64,000 bases of DNA from Malachius bipustulatus (Eukaryota; Arthropoda; Insecta; Coleoptera; Melyridae). The notes under the pieces were generated by a model. It was not told where the DNA came from and searched no databases. It was given only the letters and a program-made list of their open reading frames with translations. Made by a program: the position numbers and the translations under genes. Positions 24,325 to 36,165 of the stretch are shown piece by piece (the stretch's first letter is position 1; the number at the start of each line of letters is the position of its first letter). The stretch spans positions 41,059,735 through 41,123,734 of the forward strand of contig OU342636.1 of NCBI GenBank assembly GCA_910589415.1, written 5' to 3'.

Positions 24325-24603
24325 TATATTAACAAAATAAACGTTATCAAGTGAACGAAAAATACCAAAATTATTACTGTGAAATCTTTTAGTATTAGTA
24401 ATGTATAGATTTTTCAAAATAGTAGCTCGCATTTCTTATGAGTGTGAAATAAGGTATTTTCTGGAAGTGTTACATTTTATACTTTGCCTACGATCGCACA
24501 AAAATTATTTCAAATTTTAATTGGTAGGTAATTGAAAATAAATTTTTTGCCTATGCCGGCTTCACTACTCATAGCCTTTATGAGAAATTGACTAGTTGAC
24601 ATA

Positions 24604-25617
24604 CAGGGTGCACCATATATCCTTCTCTATATTGCTATCTCCTAACGCTAACAGATACAGGGTCGGTTAAACAAGTCCAAAGGAGCGCAATTTTGTGGCC
24701 ATCTCGATTCCGTCCAGACATACAAGATATCTGTGACCGTTCCTGAAATATTATCCTCAAAAAAACTGAAAAATCGAGATTTCTTATTTTTTCCATATCT
24801 TTTTTATTATTGGAGATTAATGAATAATTTTTTGTGGGCTTACATAAGTCGTCAAGAGTTACCCATCTGACATTTCAAAAATTTTCAAAGCCGACTAGAT
24901 CCCAGAATTTTCATAGTCAACTTTCGTTTTTCTTATGGCCACCATATTGTTTTTTATGTTGTTCGGTATAAAAAAAATCATAAAAACTAAAAATTTTTAA
25001 ACTTCAAAAAATAAATTTAAAAATTTTTTATTCTTCTTTTTATTCTTCTTTTTTCTTTACAAAAAAGACACATTTTTAGACCGAATTTCATAGATGAATT
25101 AAAAAACCATAAGGCAAGCACTATTTCGGTGCGCATTTCCCAAATGTTGATGTTTTTCCACGATTTTTCTAGGTTTTTCTTTGAAAAAAGAAGAATAAAA
25201 ATTTGAATTTTTTTTTTCTAGTTTATTAATTTTTGGTTTCCATTATTTTTTTCAAATGTAACGATATAAAAAAATAGTATGGCGGCCATAAGAAAAACGA
25301 AAGTCGACTGTGAAAACTCTTGGATCTAGTAGGCCTTGAAAATTTTTGAAATGTCAGATGGATAGCTTATAACGGCTTATGTAGGGCTACAAAAAATTAT
25401 TCATTAATTTCCAATAATAAAAAAGATATGACGAAAATAATAAATCTCGATTTTTCAGTTTTTTCAGGATATTTCAGGAACGGTCACAGATATCTTGCAT
25501 GTTTTGACGAATTCGAGATGGCCACAAAACTGCGCATCTTTTCTCTAATCTAACCGACCCTGTATCTCTCAGCGTTCACGAGATAGCAATATAGAAAAGG
25601 ATACATGGTGCACCCTG
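24604..25617. mobile_element. 1-kb foldback element, copy 3
   Basis: It begins CAGGGTGCACCATATATCC after TA (24602-24603) and ends GGTGCACCCTG before TA (25618-25619). It is closely similar to copies 1 and 2 (2460-3454, 5684-6688), with the same long inverted arms around an AT-rich centre. It stands alone, so its clean TA flanks confirm the boundaries of the family. Confidence 0.88.
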
Positions 25618-25619
25618 TA

Positions 25620-27719
25620 TACCTAACGATGCTCAAAATGGGCTTTTGTATTATAATTTAAAAGTGACTTATTATTATAGGAAAAGGTATTTTTCCAAGT
25701 TAATTATTAGATAGAATTACTCCTATATCTCCTTTTAATATATCCACGACTTACATCAATAGATTTGATCCCTAAAAATTTAGTTAAATCCAAAACCACC
25801 AAATGCAGATGTAGGTATCGATTATTTCATTTTTTTAATAATTATTGTTTAGTTTATTTAAGAAAAATCCTCTTTGAAGGTACCTAGCATGTAGGTACAT
25901 AATTATGTACCTAGCAAATATAAAAAAGCGCTGAATTACCGGAAGTTTTTTTTAGTAGTTTGAATATAGGTACAGAAAATTAGTCAGATTTTTCAAATGA
26001 AAATAGATCACGCGCGTTTCTCCTGTTATGTAGATACGTCCCCTTAAAGGATGTCAAAAACTATTTTTTGTTTTTTATTTTGAAAGAAAAAGTAAGTAAT
26101 AGAAAAAAATAGAAGTAGAGAAATTAAAATGAGTGGGCGTATAAGTCTGCTAATTTATTAATTTTCCTCTACTGATGTTTAAGGGGTAGAAAAGGCTTTA
26201 ATTTTTTTCTCACAACTATATTTATCGTAATTTTGAGATGCATTTTGGATTAATCGATTATAGAAAATAATTACATAGGTATGTCTTGCATGATTTGCAT
26301 CGGGTAGAAATTTTGAAGCAAAATTTAATTTAAAAAATTTTTTCCCTTAAGATCATTAAATTTACAAAAAAAAAAACATACAAAACACCTTTTCATTGAG
26401 AATAAATCAGTTCATCCAAAATACATTTTATAATGTCGATACGGTTGTAAGAAAAAATGCTAAAATTTACTTTTTGACTCCTCCTTCAAGGGGTCGTATA
26501 TCAACAGAAAAGAGAAGAATGAAAAACATTCGAAAAACCTAATTAATTTTCAGCAAGGAATCGCCAATTTTTTTGAATTTATAAAGTAGGTACTGCGATA
26601 CTATTAGTAAAGTACCTATTTAATTTAAGTTCTTAATTAAATAATAATTATTAATCTTTCACAAAAATAAATTAGATACCTATTTTTCTTTTATCACTTC
26701 ACCCAGGCAAAAACCTGTTCAGCTGTCAGCTGATTAGGTAGAACTAGAACTGCATGACCATTCATAACACGCGTATCTGATAACACAATGTTTTGAAACG
26801 TAGGTATTAATACTAGAAAATAAATATGCATACAAGTTGTATTAAATTTATGTCGAAAAAACTTGAAAGTAAATTTTAGACTGCAAAATGTCTAAAATAA
26901 AGAGTATACCCTCTTTTAAAAATAGACTTCTTCAAAAATATAAATATTAATTATTCAAAACACACAATAATTCATATAAATCGTTACCATTATATCAAAA
27001 GAAAATGTTATTAAAACGTGCAAAATTATTATTTCTGTAATTTATTCTAATTATCTACGACGTACCTCGATGCTCGAGAACATCTTAGCGGGCTATTGTT
27101 ATAAGAAGGCGCAGTTGTTTATCATCACCATCTTAAGATATCCAAGCTTTGACAATGGGAGACAAAGGAGGCAAATATCGATCTCACATATTTTCCTTAT
27201 TATTTGCCAGGCTTTGTTGTTGAGTTATAATATTTATTTATTCGAACCGTCGGATTGAGATGTAAATGTCTGACACACCTCGGATGCTGCATACGGCGTC
27301 TGCGGCGTCGCGACGTCGAGATGCCATTGATTCGCCACTGTTGCATCGCCACTGTGTAATATAGGTGGCCCTTTAACTAGGTATCTGCATGAGATCGCAC
27401 GAATTATACGAGGTGAGAGTTCTTATACACTCTCTGTAGTTAATGTTTTAGAATTACAAAGAATTAATTGCGCCAAGAAATTATTTTGAATAGGCAATTG
27501 CAATTTTTTTCTATTAAAAATAATTTGTAAAAGTAAGAAAAACAGTAATTGGTAATTATTATTATTAAAATAATTATATCAATTTTTTTTTTCGTAAATT
27601 TAATAATTAAACATCATTCTAGTGTCTTTAAGATATCAAAAAGAAACAATATTATTTGAAATTGGTATCGACGCAGCAAAATATTCATCAAAAATTAATT
27701 TCTGTTTAATTTTGTTTTC
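25620..27719. other. AT-rich intergenic DNA, no gene recognised
   Basis: Very AT-rich with many GTAGGTA-type words. A GC-richer patch at 27240-27370 (GCGTCTGCGGCGTCGCGACGTCG) holds no supported frame. No transposon ends were identified. Confidence 0.4.
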
Positions 27720-27743
27720 TCTCTCTCTCTCTCTCTCTCTCTC
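27719..27743. repeat. CT microsatellite
   Basis: About twelve uninterrupted CT units, immediately left of the LTR insertion at 27756. Confidence 0.9.
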
Positions 27744-28614
27744 GGGTGAGTCTGGTGTAGCGTGCGCTTTTCCGCATCTGTTTCGAATGAATTTTCGAAT
27801 AGAAAAGGCGCAAGAAAATAGACCTGTTGGGAATGTTACACTCCGCTGGTTTTATACTCTGAGTCATTGTAGAGAAGTCGAATGATGAGTGTCAGTTTCC
27901 ATTCTGCCACATGCCAGTCGGTGAAGTGACAGAACGATAAAACGGATAACTGAATATGCGCTAATAATTTATCGATTAGGTAGTGGGAAGTCGGGGACCC
28001 GACGAGATTGGTTCCGTCGTTCCTTTCTGTCTGAAATAGTGGTGGTGTGAACATGATTCCATAAAGTGAATTGTAAGTTTTGATGGTTTCATGTAGTGGT
28101 TTGCTTAAACTCAGGTATGAAGTTGTTGTTTTAGATTTATTTAGCAAAGCTAATGTTCTATGTCGTTTTCTAATTAGGTAGGATGAGTCTGTTGATGCTG
28201 ATTAACATGGAATAGTTAAGAGAAGCTCAACTAGGGTATAATGGTGTGCCCACTTCGGTAATAAGAAAATGACGTTTAGTAAATTCCGATTGTAATTATT
28301 CTTAATTTCAGGGCTTTCTCGTTAGGGCTTTTTCGCTCTGATTCCAGTCCCTATTTTAGTTTCCGTTCCGGGACCATAATTGGTTCAGGAGTTTTGCCGA
28401 TGTAAGCAAGTTTGGATGGATGGCGTCCTTTGGGAAAGCGAAGCCATTTTTTTTGTTTTGGTTTTTGTGTGTCTGGACGATAGAGGAGGTCTGACGTGGG
28501 CAGTTGTGGAAGGAGGAAGCATTACTTTCCATCCTGCTTTTGGATCTTCCGTTCACTCACTTTTCAACATGAACCGCTATTTGGACTGGAAGGTATCTTA
28601 TCAGATTTATATTA

Positions 28615-29311
28615 GGTTTGTTCCAACATACGCGAAAACCGTACATTGTACCGTCCAGATCATGCGCAGAAAGAGAAAAGCGTTCCAACGAACTCGTGAC
28701 GATTTACTGGACGATCCCTGTTGGCGTTCCAACAGAGTTAGGGACCATTCGCGGATCGATTTTCGTACGGTCATATCGATACTCGCTTCAAGCTTCGTAC
28801 GCTCTGGACTGACTTGCGCATTCGTCCGTTTGTTAGATTTTGGGATTTGTTTTAGGTTAGTCTTAGTTCTCTGTTTCTGTTTTTGTGTTTTTACTTGCAT
28901 GTTTGGTTAGTAGTTTGTGGACATTTCACAAATAGAAAATAAATAATTACCTAGTATAAAATTTATTAAAAATGAAATAAATAATTATGAATGACGATGG
29001 AGACAGTGATTTTACATCAAATGGCGAATCGTCTGATGATGATTTGGAACTTCTTCTAAACGAATGTTTTTAGTTTGGTGTTTGGTAGAAAGCAACAAAA
29101 ATGAAAAACCATAAATAACTAACGCAAATGAAAAAGTAAGGTTAGTTTCAAGATGATGATCTCTCAGATGCGTTCACAAAAACCGTTCCAACGCGTGCCT
29201 ACCTTGGCACGGTTACGAAACCGTGCAATATTACCGCCTGCGCACAAAATCGATCCAATCGGTTCTGTGACGGTTCCGGGACCGTACAAAAATAGCGTGT
29301 TGGAACAAACC
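28615..29311. mobile_element. 697-bp DNA transposon nested in the LTR
   Basis: The ends are GGTTTGTTCCAACATACGCG and CGTGTTGGAACAAACC, with TA on each side (28613-28614, 29312-29313). The sister LTR at 55070-56700 has an uninterrupted sequence here, so it serves as the empty site. The interior repeats CGTTCCAAC and GGTTCCGGGACCGTAC-like words. A 28-codon frame (28987-29073) looks like a vestigial N-terminus. The termini and flanks suggest a PIF/Harbinger-like non-autonomous element, which is inference. Confidence 0.75.
28987..29073 (+). pseudogene. Vestigial acidic N-terminus inside the nested DNA element
   Basis: ATG opens 28 codons reading MNDDGDSDFTSNGESSDDD then LELLLNECF and a stop. Such short Asp/Ser-rich leaders followed by a Leu-rich stretch occur at the start of Harbinger-type transposases. 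Nothing after the stop resembles the rest of a transposase. Likely a leftover start of an internally deleted gene. Confidence 0.35.
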
Positions 29312-30239
29312 TATTGTAACTTTTTAAGTTCTCTAAAGTGAGAAACACATCAATCAAAGAATGTTGTTTGGAGTGATTTATTTGGATCAGTGTTATTTAT
29401 TTATGAATTGAAGAATACCTAATTGAGATGACAATTTTGTATATTGCTAAAACTGTTTATACCAAGCCGGTGTAAATTTTCTCTTATTAGTAAGGTAAAT
29501 TTTAGTTTTTTTTTTTTATCAGTATTTGGCCAAATTAAATATGGTTAGATAAGTAAATTTTGGCGAAAGCTAATCGAAGGTGAATTTGTGGTCTTTTAAA
29601 GACTACTTATTTTTTAGATTGAATAATGATATTTTGTTTTATCTTGAATGTTATGTGTAATAATTAGTGAATAAGTTAGAAGATCCTAATTTTAAGTATA
29701 TAATCTCACGATACATTACTATCAATTCCTGGGAAATTTAATTTAATTGGAGTATTCCAATAAACTGTTGATTGTGAGTGTGTGTTTTATTTGATGTGTT
29801 TTGTGTGACCTGAAAGTAAATATTCACAGCGTAGGGCAGGTCAAGGCTTTTTAAGACTTTTTGAAATTTTTTTTTAGAAAACATAATTGATCTAGACGAT
29901 CACTAAAAAAATTTGTGACTTTCTTTCAAGATCCCTATCATTCTCTGCTCCGCTTCGGGTTCAAAGAAATTTGACAGTACCCGAACGGAGCGAGAGGAGA
30001 AACCCCTCTGCTCGCATATTTTTATTTTCCTTTTTATTTTGCATCTTTATTCGAAATTTTAAATCAAGCGAGCAGAAAGGGCTACACTGGTTAGCACAGC
30101 ACTCTGTGAATTAGAATATTCGAGTTTGTAGTTTTACAGATTCAAACTCAGACCTTATATGTTTTCCAAAGCGTGCTCAAATTACGCTTTCATCTGCTCA
30201 CAAAGTTATTTTTTTGAATATCAAACAGACTTTTATTCT

Positions 30240-30500
30240 TCTTTATCAGATTAATTGTCGGCTTCAGCAGTCCGCTACCCAAGGTCTTTTCCGCCAGCAG
30301 GCCCCCGCTGCTGAGTGGTCCCAGGGCGCGTTCCTGCGAGTGCTAGACACTCGAATATCACATGAGAAGCTCTCTCATCTTCTTCATTGCAGAGTCTACT
30401 AACTGGTTCTTTTCTGTGTATTCTCAGCTTATGTAGGTGTACTCTTAGGTTAGCAGTGTTCTATGAGACGACCCACCACCGTTCTGATCTGCATTCTGGT
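30240..30500 (-). mobile_element. Non-LTR retrotransposon 3' remnant
   Basis: The minus strand contains a degraded version of the same tail as at 9560-9945: SRLCNEEDERASH followed by LALARTRPGT-like and GPAGGKDLG pieces. Both sites share the nucleotide string TTTTC(C)GCCAGCAGG. Frames are broken. The element lies just after the solo LTR. Confidence 0.5.
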
Positions 30501-32969
30501 TTAGTTGCAGTATCTGTCTGGCAAGGTTTTGAGAGACCTTACAATTCTCTTCCCATTTGAAAAGAATATCATTCTTAAGTTCAAAGCATTCTAAATGTGT
30601 GTTGCAGCTACAAATCCAATACTTACCAATTTGAAATTTTTCCCAGGTTATCGTTGATTATAAAAAAAACATCATACTTTTAATTTATTTTCTGTTTTTA
30701 TTACAATTATTATTGGTAATTTTATGGAATTTTACCTTTGCCAGCATCGTTAAAACTTTAGTTATTGCACTAGTGCGGAAATAAATAAAAATGAAACAAA
30801 CAAAACATAAGAAGAAACATAAATAAAATGGACCACGGTTTTATAAGTCGCAATTCTTATGAGTCTAAGATGATCTCGATATTGGTCTTCCTGCTTCCTT
30901 CGCGAGCTTTTCGAGACAAAAAAGTCCAAAAATCTTCTATGGGAAGAGCCTGCAGAAGATTATTATACATTGTGTTCTTCTTCAATAAAAATAACCAGTT
31001 TTGATAGGAAATTGTTAATAGAGCTTTTACCATCCAGGACTTCACCTCTACTCCACCATAAGGGCTTGGTGCACCTCTGAAAGAAATGCCACACCTTATA
31101 TCTGCAAAATTTGGATTTAGCTTTATGCCTGACGTTATTAGGAATTTATGCAATGTGTAAAACCAATCTTGATTTAAAAGTTAGCCATTGGAGAAATCGA
31201 ATTCAATACCTTCCAGAATCTGATGCGAAATTGTAGAAGACCATGGTCCACATTATTCAATTTAAATGCATGAATCTATGGGCGAATCTGTTTAATTATT
31301 TATTGATGTGGATTTTGTTTCGAAGAGAGATCTTCCCTAACTATTTTCTCAATTCATTTTCCCTAATTTGTGAAGGAAATTCCTTCAGAATAGGCGCTTT
31401 GCTATTTACTAGTGAATTAGTTCGAAGAGAATTTGCCAACTGCGAGTATTGAGTTCGAGATGCAAATTAATTGGATTTCCACGGGATTTTTAATTAAGTA
31501 GATGAGGGAAATTAACTCAGAGTCCACTTATTGTCATCTCCGAGCCAATTAGGTTAAGATTAGGATTGGACGATCTAGAGTCCACTTATCGTCATCTCCA
31601 GACACGTCCAAAGGGTTAGGAAGTCAAATTTTATCTGAGATCTCTACCATCGAGATTTGTGCTTTTATAGTATTCGACGACATGCGCTGACCTACTTTCT
31701 AAACCGACTATTTGACAAAGGACGGTCCTAAGCTGATTTTATGTCGTGATTTCTGCGGGCTTATTTTAATTATATCTTCCATATCGCGAGACTTAGCAAG
31801 TTGACCTCGCGGCCACCCTACTGAATAATTCCGAACTTCAATTACCTAAAATTTCTATCAAACCGTACAACGCTTTCTGGTACTTTTCATTGTGTCGACT
31901 TACTAATTATTCTCCGGCTTATATTTCATAGCGTGTTTTCACCTACTTGTTGCCTATGGAGCGTAATGAACTTTCGGCGACTGTCATATCTTAATTCGCT
32001 TTATTAATTGGTTAAATTCTTGTTATCGTGGGTGGAATAACCGGCGACTTACTATTGTCTTTGCGAGGGGTTATTGTTCACGCGGTTCGGGAATGTCCTT
32101 TCAATACCCTGCGGCAACATCTGGTGCTGGTGAGTTTCTACCCTAGCTCGGTCGTTTTTAGAGGCTGGATTTTTACCAGAGCGAGAACTTTTATGTTATG
32201 CATATTTAATGTGCTGGCAGGAATCGTTTATATTGATGTAACGGCGCGTAGCTGTATTTAATTTAATAACAATTTTACCTTCAGGTATTTACGTACCTAT
32301 TCTTTCACTGTTTGCTATTTCGGTTTGGGCTGATTTAACGAGGGCGATGGAAATAATTTCCTTATCATCCTACCTAGGTGCGATCCATTTCACTATGGCT
32401 TAGTTTTCGGGGGGAAGGGTTGTAATTTCCTACTGCTGGAGTTCAGTCACCCTTAATTATACTTGCCAACTTTACAAGAAAACTCGTCTTCAAAACACTT
32501 CACCTTATGTTTGCGATAAACCTCATTTTAGAGATACCTACTCGCAGAGTAAATTTTTTTATCATGCCCCCCCCCCCCCTTGTCTGAAACCCAATTCGAA
32601 AAAGTATGCGACTTCTTACCGTATCTTAAGGGAAGGATTCTGAACAACTTGTTGCCAATTTCACACTGTTTTATTTGATATTTATTTTGAGGTATCGCGA
32701 ATTTTTAATTCAATTTTAATGTACCATTTTTACGTCCTGAAAATGTAAAAAGATTATAGGCGCTTATATTCAAGAAGTTAACGGGGGGGGGGGGGGGGGG
32801 GTTAAAATCGCACGTGAAAATTCAGGGTTAAGCTTAAAAGTACCTTTTTTCCATCTAGTTCTGTCAGACTAACCATTCTGTCATTCTGGTCCACTGTACT
32901 AGTTTTTTTGTTCCTCAATTGTTACCATGATTGTTACCTCAAAGTTTTTTTTTAATTTGAAATTTTAGG
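30501..32969. other. Intergenic DNA, no gene recognised
   Basis: No supported gene. A direct repeat (AGAGTCCACTTAT.GTCATCTCC) occurs at about 31519 and 31579. A poly-C run (about 32569-32578) and an 18-base poly-G run (about 32784-32801) lie 200 bases apart. A 98-codon minus-strand frame (30857-31153) has no domain I recognise. Parts of 31440-32400 are less AT-rich and may be an old LTR, but no ends were found. Confidence 0.35.
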
Positions 32970-34440
32970 TCATGTGGTATGTGTTTGCATCTAGCAGGTT
33001 CACTACCACATTACTTTTTATTTGGTTGTGTCCCAGTTCCGCATACTAGCCGCTTGGTTCTGCTTGCAGCTTGCTGCCGTAGCAGCAGTAGGCGTGCCGT
33101 TCTCTCCCATTATCATTAAATGAAGTGGGGGGAGGTCTAGAAGAATAGTTGTTTTCATTGACCGCGTTATTCCAGGGAATGCAAGTCTTTACCACAGAAT
33201 AAACTAATTCTAAAGTCTATTCTGTGTCTCTACTAAGCAAGTTTATCGCAGTGATTTGTTGCTTCTTTGTTCACCATACCAAAGATGCATGTATCAACAT
33301 TGGTCTGATCACTCTGGTTCACGCACTGTGCACTATAATATGTGGTTTTAATCCCCATGTTTTTATGATCATCATTGATGTGGTCCCCGCACTCTTCTTA
33401 ATTCTGTCTATCTTTTGGTTCTTGGCAAGTTTTGACTCCAAGATTACCCCAAGATACTTCACCTCCCCCGATATTTGTAAGTTTCTATCTCGACCATTTA
33501 TGATCCTATGTCCTCCAATTTTCTTCGGTTAGTGAGTCTATGATGGTTGATTTGAAGGGACTTATATTATTTTTTGATTCCTATCTATCTGTCTAATTGG
33601 TTACGACATTTAGGGCTCTTTTCATGCTCGGTCTTATAGTCGTTGAATTTACCTTGAATTAGTATTACAATGGTCAGAGGACATGGTCTTGATTCCCTCT
33701 TAGTCCAAACGCTTCAATAGCTCATCCGTGACAAGCTTCCATAGCAAGGGAGATTATAGCACACTTCCCTATGGGTACAGCCTCGCCACCTAAGCTGCCA
33801 TGGTCTACTTCAAGAGGAATGTACATACCAATCGGTTTTTCATCATGGCAGTCTATCAACCTGCATATTGTTGCATTGATTCCTCTACTCCTCAATGCTT
33901 TTGAGATTTATTCTAAAGATGTGTTATCAAACTCATTCTTTTATGTCCAAAAAAGTACCTAATAGTACTTATTTTTATTTTATGGCATATTCAGCCTTTT
34001 CCACCAATTGGTGTAAGGCTGATTCCGTTGATTTTCCTATTCTAGGTATATGCATGTTGATCTGTTTGCCAAGACATCATCCCTTATGTTCCTATCCAAC
34101 AGTTTTGTAAAAGTATTCAGTAAGCAGGACATAATACCTTTTGATCTTAGACATTTTGTTCCTTTCTATCCTGTTTTCCCAGTTTTGGGTAAATAAATTG
34201 CTCCAATTAGAGTCCAGGCTTTTGGATGTGTCCCAGTGCAAGATTGCTCCTCAGGATCAAGCATAGAACATGATTGGAAAAATTATATCCATACCTGTCG
34301 ATTTATAAGGCTCGAAGGAATTGATCGCACATTTGATTTTGTTCTCGTCTATCCGATTTTTCAGCCTGCCAACTCTCCCTGGTTGTCCTCTCCTAGGATC
34401 GTAGCTCTGCATTCAGGCAGTCTTGTGGAGATACTCCACA
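32970..34440 (-). mobile_element. Jockey-like non-LTR retrotransposon remnant (reverse transcriptase)
   Basis: The minus strand carries pieces of a Jockey-type reverse transcriptase in order: GKSTESALHQLVEKAEYA (about 34040-33985), then CRLIDC (about 33860), a degraded finger/palm, EVKYLG-like and ESKLAKNQKIDRI (about 33450-33400), TSMMIIKTWGLKPH (about 33380-33340), LAFPGITRSMKTT (about 33190-33150), and DLPPLHLMIMGE. Stops and frameshifts separate them, so it is dead. It lies just downstream of the orphan P450 exon, in the place where that gene's remaining exons would be expected. Confidence 0.75.
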
Positions 34441-34666
34441 ATTATTAATACTTTATACATTTATTTGCCTGTAGGTACACATCAGCAGAAATATAAAATA
34501 ATTTAACAGCGAATATTTGAAATCACTTAAAAAAAATTGGAAAAATTATGCCTATGAAGTTTTGAAATCTGTTACATTGAATCTTGAAATATTTATTACT
34601 CTTGGATGCTTTCAAAATTACCTAATTTCATAATATCTTCAAATTTCAAAATCAAATTTCACTTAC

Positions 34667-34869
34667 CTTTTTTCACTTTTCTTGTAAATCCTTTGAAGTA
34701 AATCAATGTAAGATTCTAAACTGAAAAGTTTCTTGCAAAAGTCTCCAAAAATATATCTCGGGTTAACCTGTTCTACTCCTTGTTGTGTCCAAAAATCATA
34801 AGTATTTCCGGTGTAACAGTAAATAATAAGCAATATCGCTACGATAGGAATAATAAGCAACCAAATCAT
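34667..34869 (-). pseudogene. Orphan first exon of a third CYP9-type cytochrome P450
   Basis: From ATG at 34869 the exon encodes about 67 residues: a hydrophobic anchor (IWLLIIPIVAILLIIYCY), then FWTQQGVEQVNPRYIFGD and SLESYIDLLQRIYKKSEKR. It ends at a GTAAGT donor (34667/34666) in phase 2, exactly as in the two full genes at 41.6 and 49.5 kb. In those genes exon 2 follows within about 155 bases. Here no exon 2 is visible, and the sequence passes into a retroelement remnant. The frame itself is intact. It is probably a truncated duplicate; a gene with a very long first intron leaving the window is possible but less likely. Confidence 0.75.
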
Positions 34870-35545
34870 CTCGACTATATTCCTCAATCTACACTAAACT
34901 TAGCGTAAGACTACTTATTGTTAATAATTAATCAATTTAAATCCTTTGAACATATTTTTGTTTATCATTGTCCATCTATCTAAAGTAAACAAAATTTTTG
35001 TACTTTTACCAAGACTTAATATAGTATAGATCATTGCGAAATTGGAAAATCCTATATTTTTCCTAAATACAATATCTGTATACAAACTATATTTATGTTT
35101 TCTAGCGTCATTTAATAATAAGAACTCTCTCTCATTCATATTAATTAATAATTACGCAAGAAACCAACATCTTATCATTTATATAAACTGGCTGGTTCCG
35201 ATCCGAGAGTTAAATGTATTTCGCTCATAGACTCCTCGACCGAATATTTTTGTTCCATTTGGATGACTAGCTCACACGTCAATAATAGTATATTCTTCAA
35301 CGAGCGGAGAATGATATGGGTATTATTCACGAGGACGAAATTTCCGACATAACCGTAGGCGAGCGTTGAAACGTTCAAGAAAATAATGGCCATTTTCCGC
35401 GAGATGAAAACTTTAGTTTCTCTACGATTTAATGCAAAAATTGTCATACCTACTTAAAGTTTTCAAAGTATTAGGTATATTTTTTGAGGCACCACGTTAT
35501 TAGATATAGGCGAGTGTGTCTAATCGCGTTTTGCTCGCTGCTGTT
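34870..35545. other. 5' flank of the orphan P450 exon and a repeat
   Basis: Just upstream of the exon the words CTACACTAAACTTAGCG and CTACTTATTGTTAATAA resemble the 5' flanks of the two full P450 genes. From about 35281 to 35430 lies the repeat also seen at 628-745 (AGTATATTCTTCAACGAGCG ... CCGCGAGATGAA). Frames in this stretch are not supported as genes. Confidence 0.4.
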
Positions 35546-35549
35546 GCTC

Positions 35550-36165
35550 TTGCTCATCTCTAGCGCTCAGCAGATTTTCTACCAGCACTGGTGCCGGCCG
35601 GTGCCGGTACCGGCACCAGTGCAGGGAAGTGTATGTACAGTAAAATTGATAGACGTTTTGCCAATGTTTTGAAGGTGTTTGATCCGGTATTTTCTTGTGT
35701 CTAGGGATAAGCTTTTGCGGCTCTGTGTGTACTTTTGCCTTGCCTTGTTCTAAATTAGATCAAATGGACCACGTCTTCTGAGTACTTGTCAAAAGATATC
35801 TGTAAAACAGGCTCAGGTCAACTACTTTTTTCCGATGTTCGAGAGTATCTAAATTGTTTGTCAAATACGGGTCCCCGATTGAGCGAATGGCTTTTTTTCT
35901 GAATGGAGTCAAGTAATCTCAGAAAACATAAATTTAGAAGCTGAGCCCCAAACATGTGAACAGCTCTTCAAGGATGGTCGAATTTGAGCCTTGTATAAGA
36001 GGAGAAGCTGTTCAAGTGTATAAATCTTCCTTTTGCGGAAGAGTGTTCCAAGTTTTTGAGAATCATCACTCCTTCATCAGACCGCATTATCATGCCAAGA
36101 CATGTTCGTTTCGAGACTCATGCTCACTCCTAGTAAACGAAGAGAGGCAGGAGAGAAGTTAGTTC
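35550..36165 (-). mobile_element. Jockey-like reverse transcriptase C-terminal remnant
   Basis: On the minus strand: LGVSMSLETNMSWHD (about 36145-36100), QKLGTLFRKRKIYTLEQLLL then YKAQIRPSLKSCSHVWGS (about 36060-35940), and RSIGDP..TNNLDTLEHRKKVVDLSLFYRY pieces further down. These are the usual C-terminal motifs of Jockey-type elements. Frame changes show it is inactive. It contains a 38-bp GC-rich palindrome at 35585-35622. Confidence 0.7.

Larger units (their letters stand above)
27756..30086. mobile_element. Solo LTR (family A), copy 1, with a nested DNA element
   Basis: It begins TGTAGCGTGCGCTTTTCC and ends GAGCAGAAAGGGCTACA, with TG...CA termini and short inverted TGTAGC/GCTACA. The 4-bp target duplication is CTGG (27752-27755 and 30087-30090). 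It matches 55070-56700 along its length except for a 697-bp insertion at 28615-29311. AATAAA at 29759-29764 followed by GT-rich sequence fits an LTR polyadenylation region. No gag/pol lies between paired LTRs, so it is a solo LTR left by recombination. A 4-bp duplication would fit Ty3/gypsy or BEL types; the family is not settled. Confidence 0.85.

Noticed and set aside
28380..28910. 176-codon plus-strand frame
   Set aside because: It crosses from the solo LTR into the nested DNA element, so it cannot be an ancestral protein; the sister LTR at 55070 breaks it.
30087..30160. tRNA-like words (TGGTTAGCACAGCAC and GATTCAAACTC)
   Set aside because: Box B is mutated, no acceptor stem can be formed and the 5' part is cut by the LTR insertion; not a tRNA gene and too weak for a SINE call.
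30857..31153. 98-codon minus-strand frame
   Set aside because: Looks partly protein-like (GISFRGAPSPYG) but matches no family I know and has no gene context.
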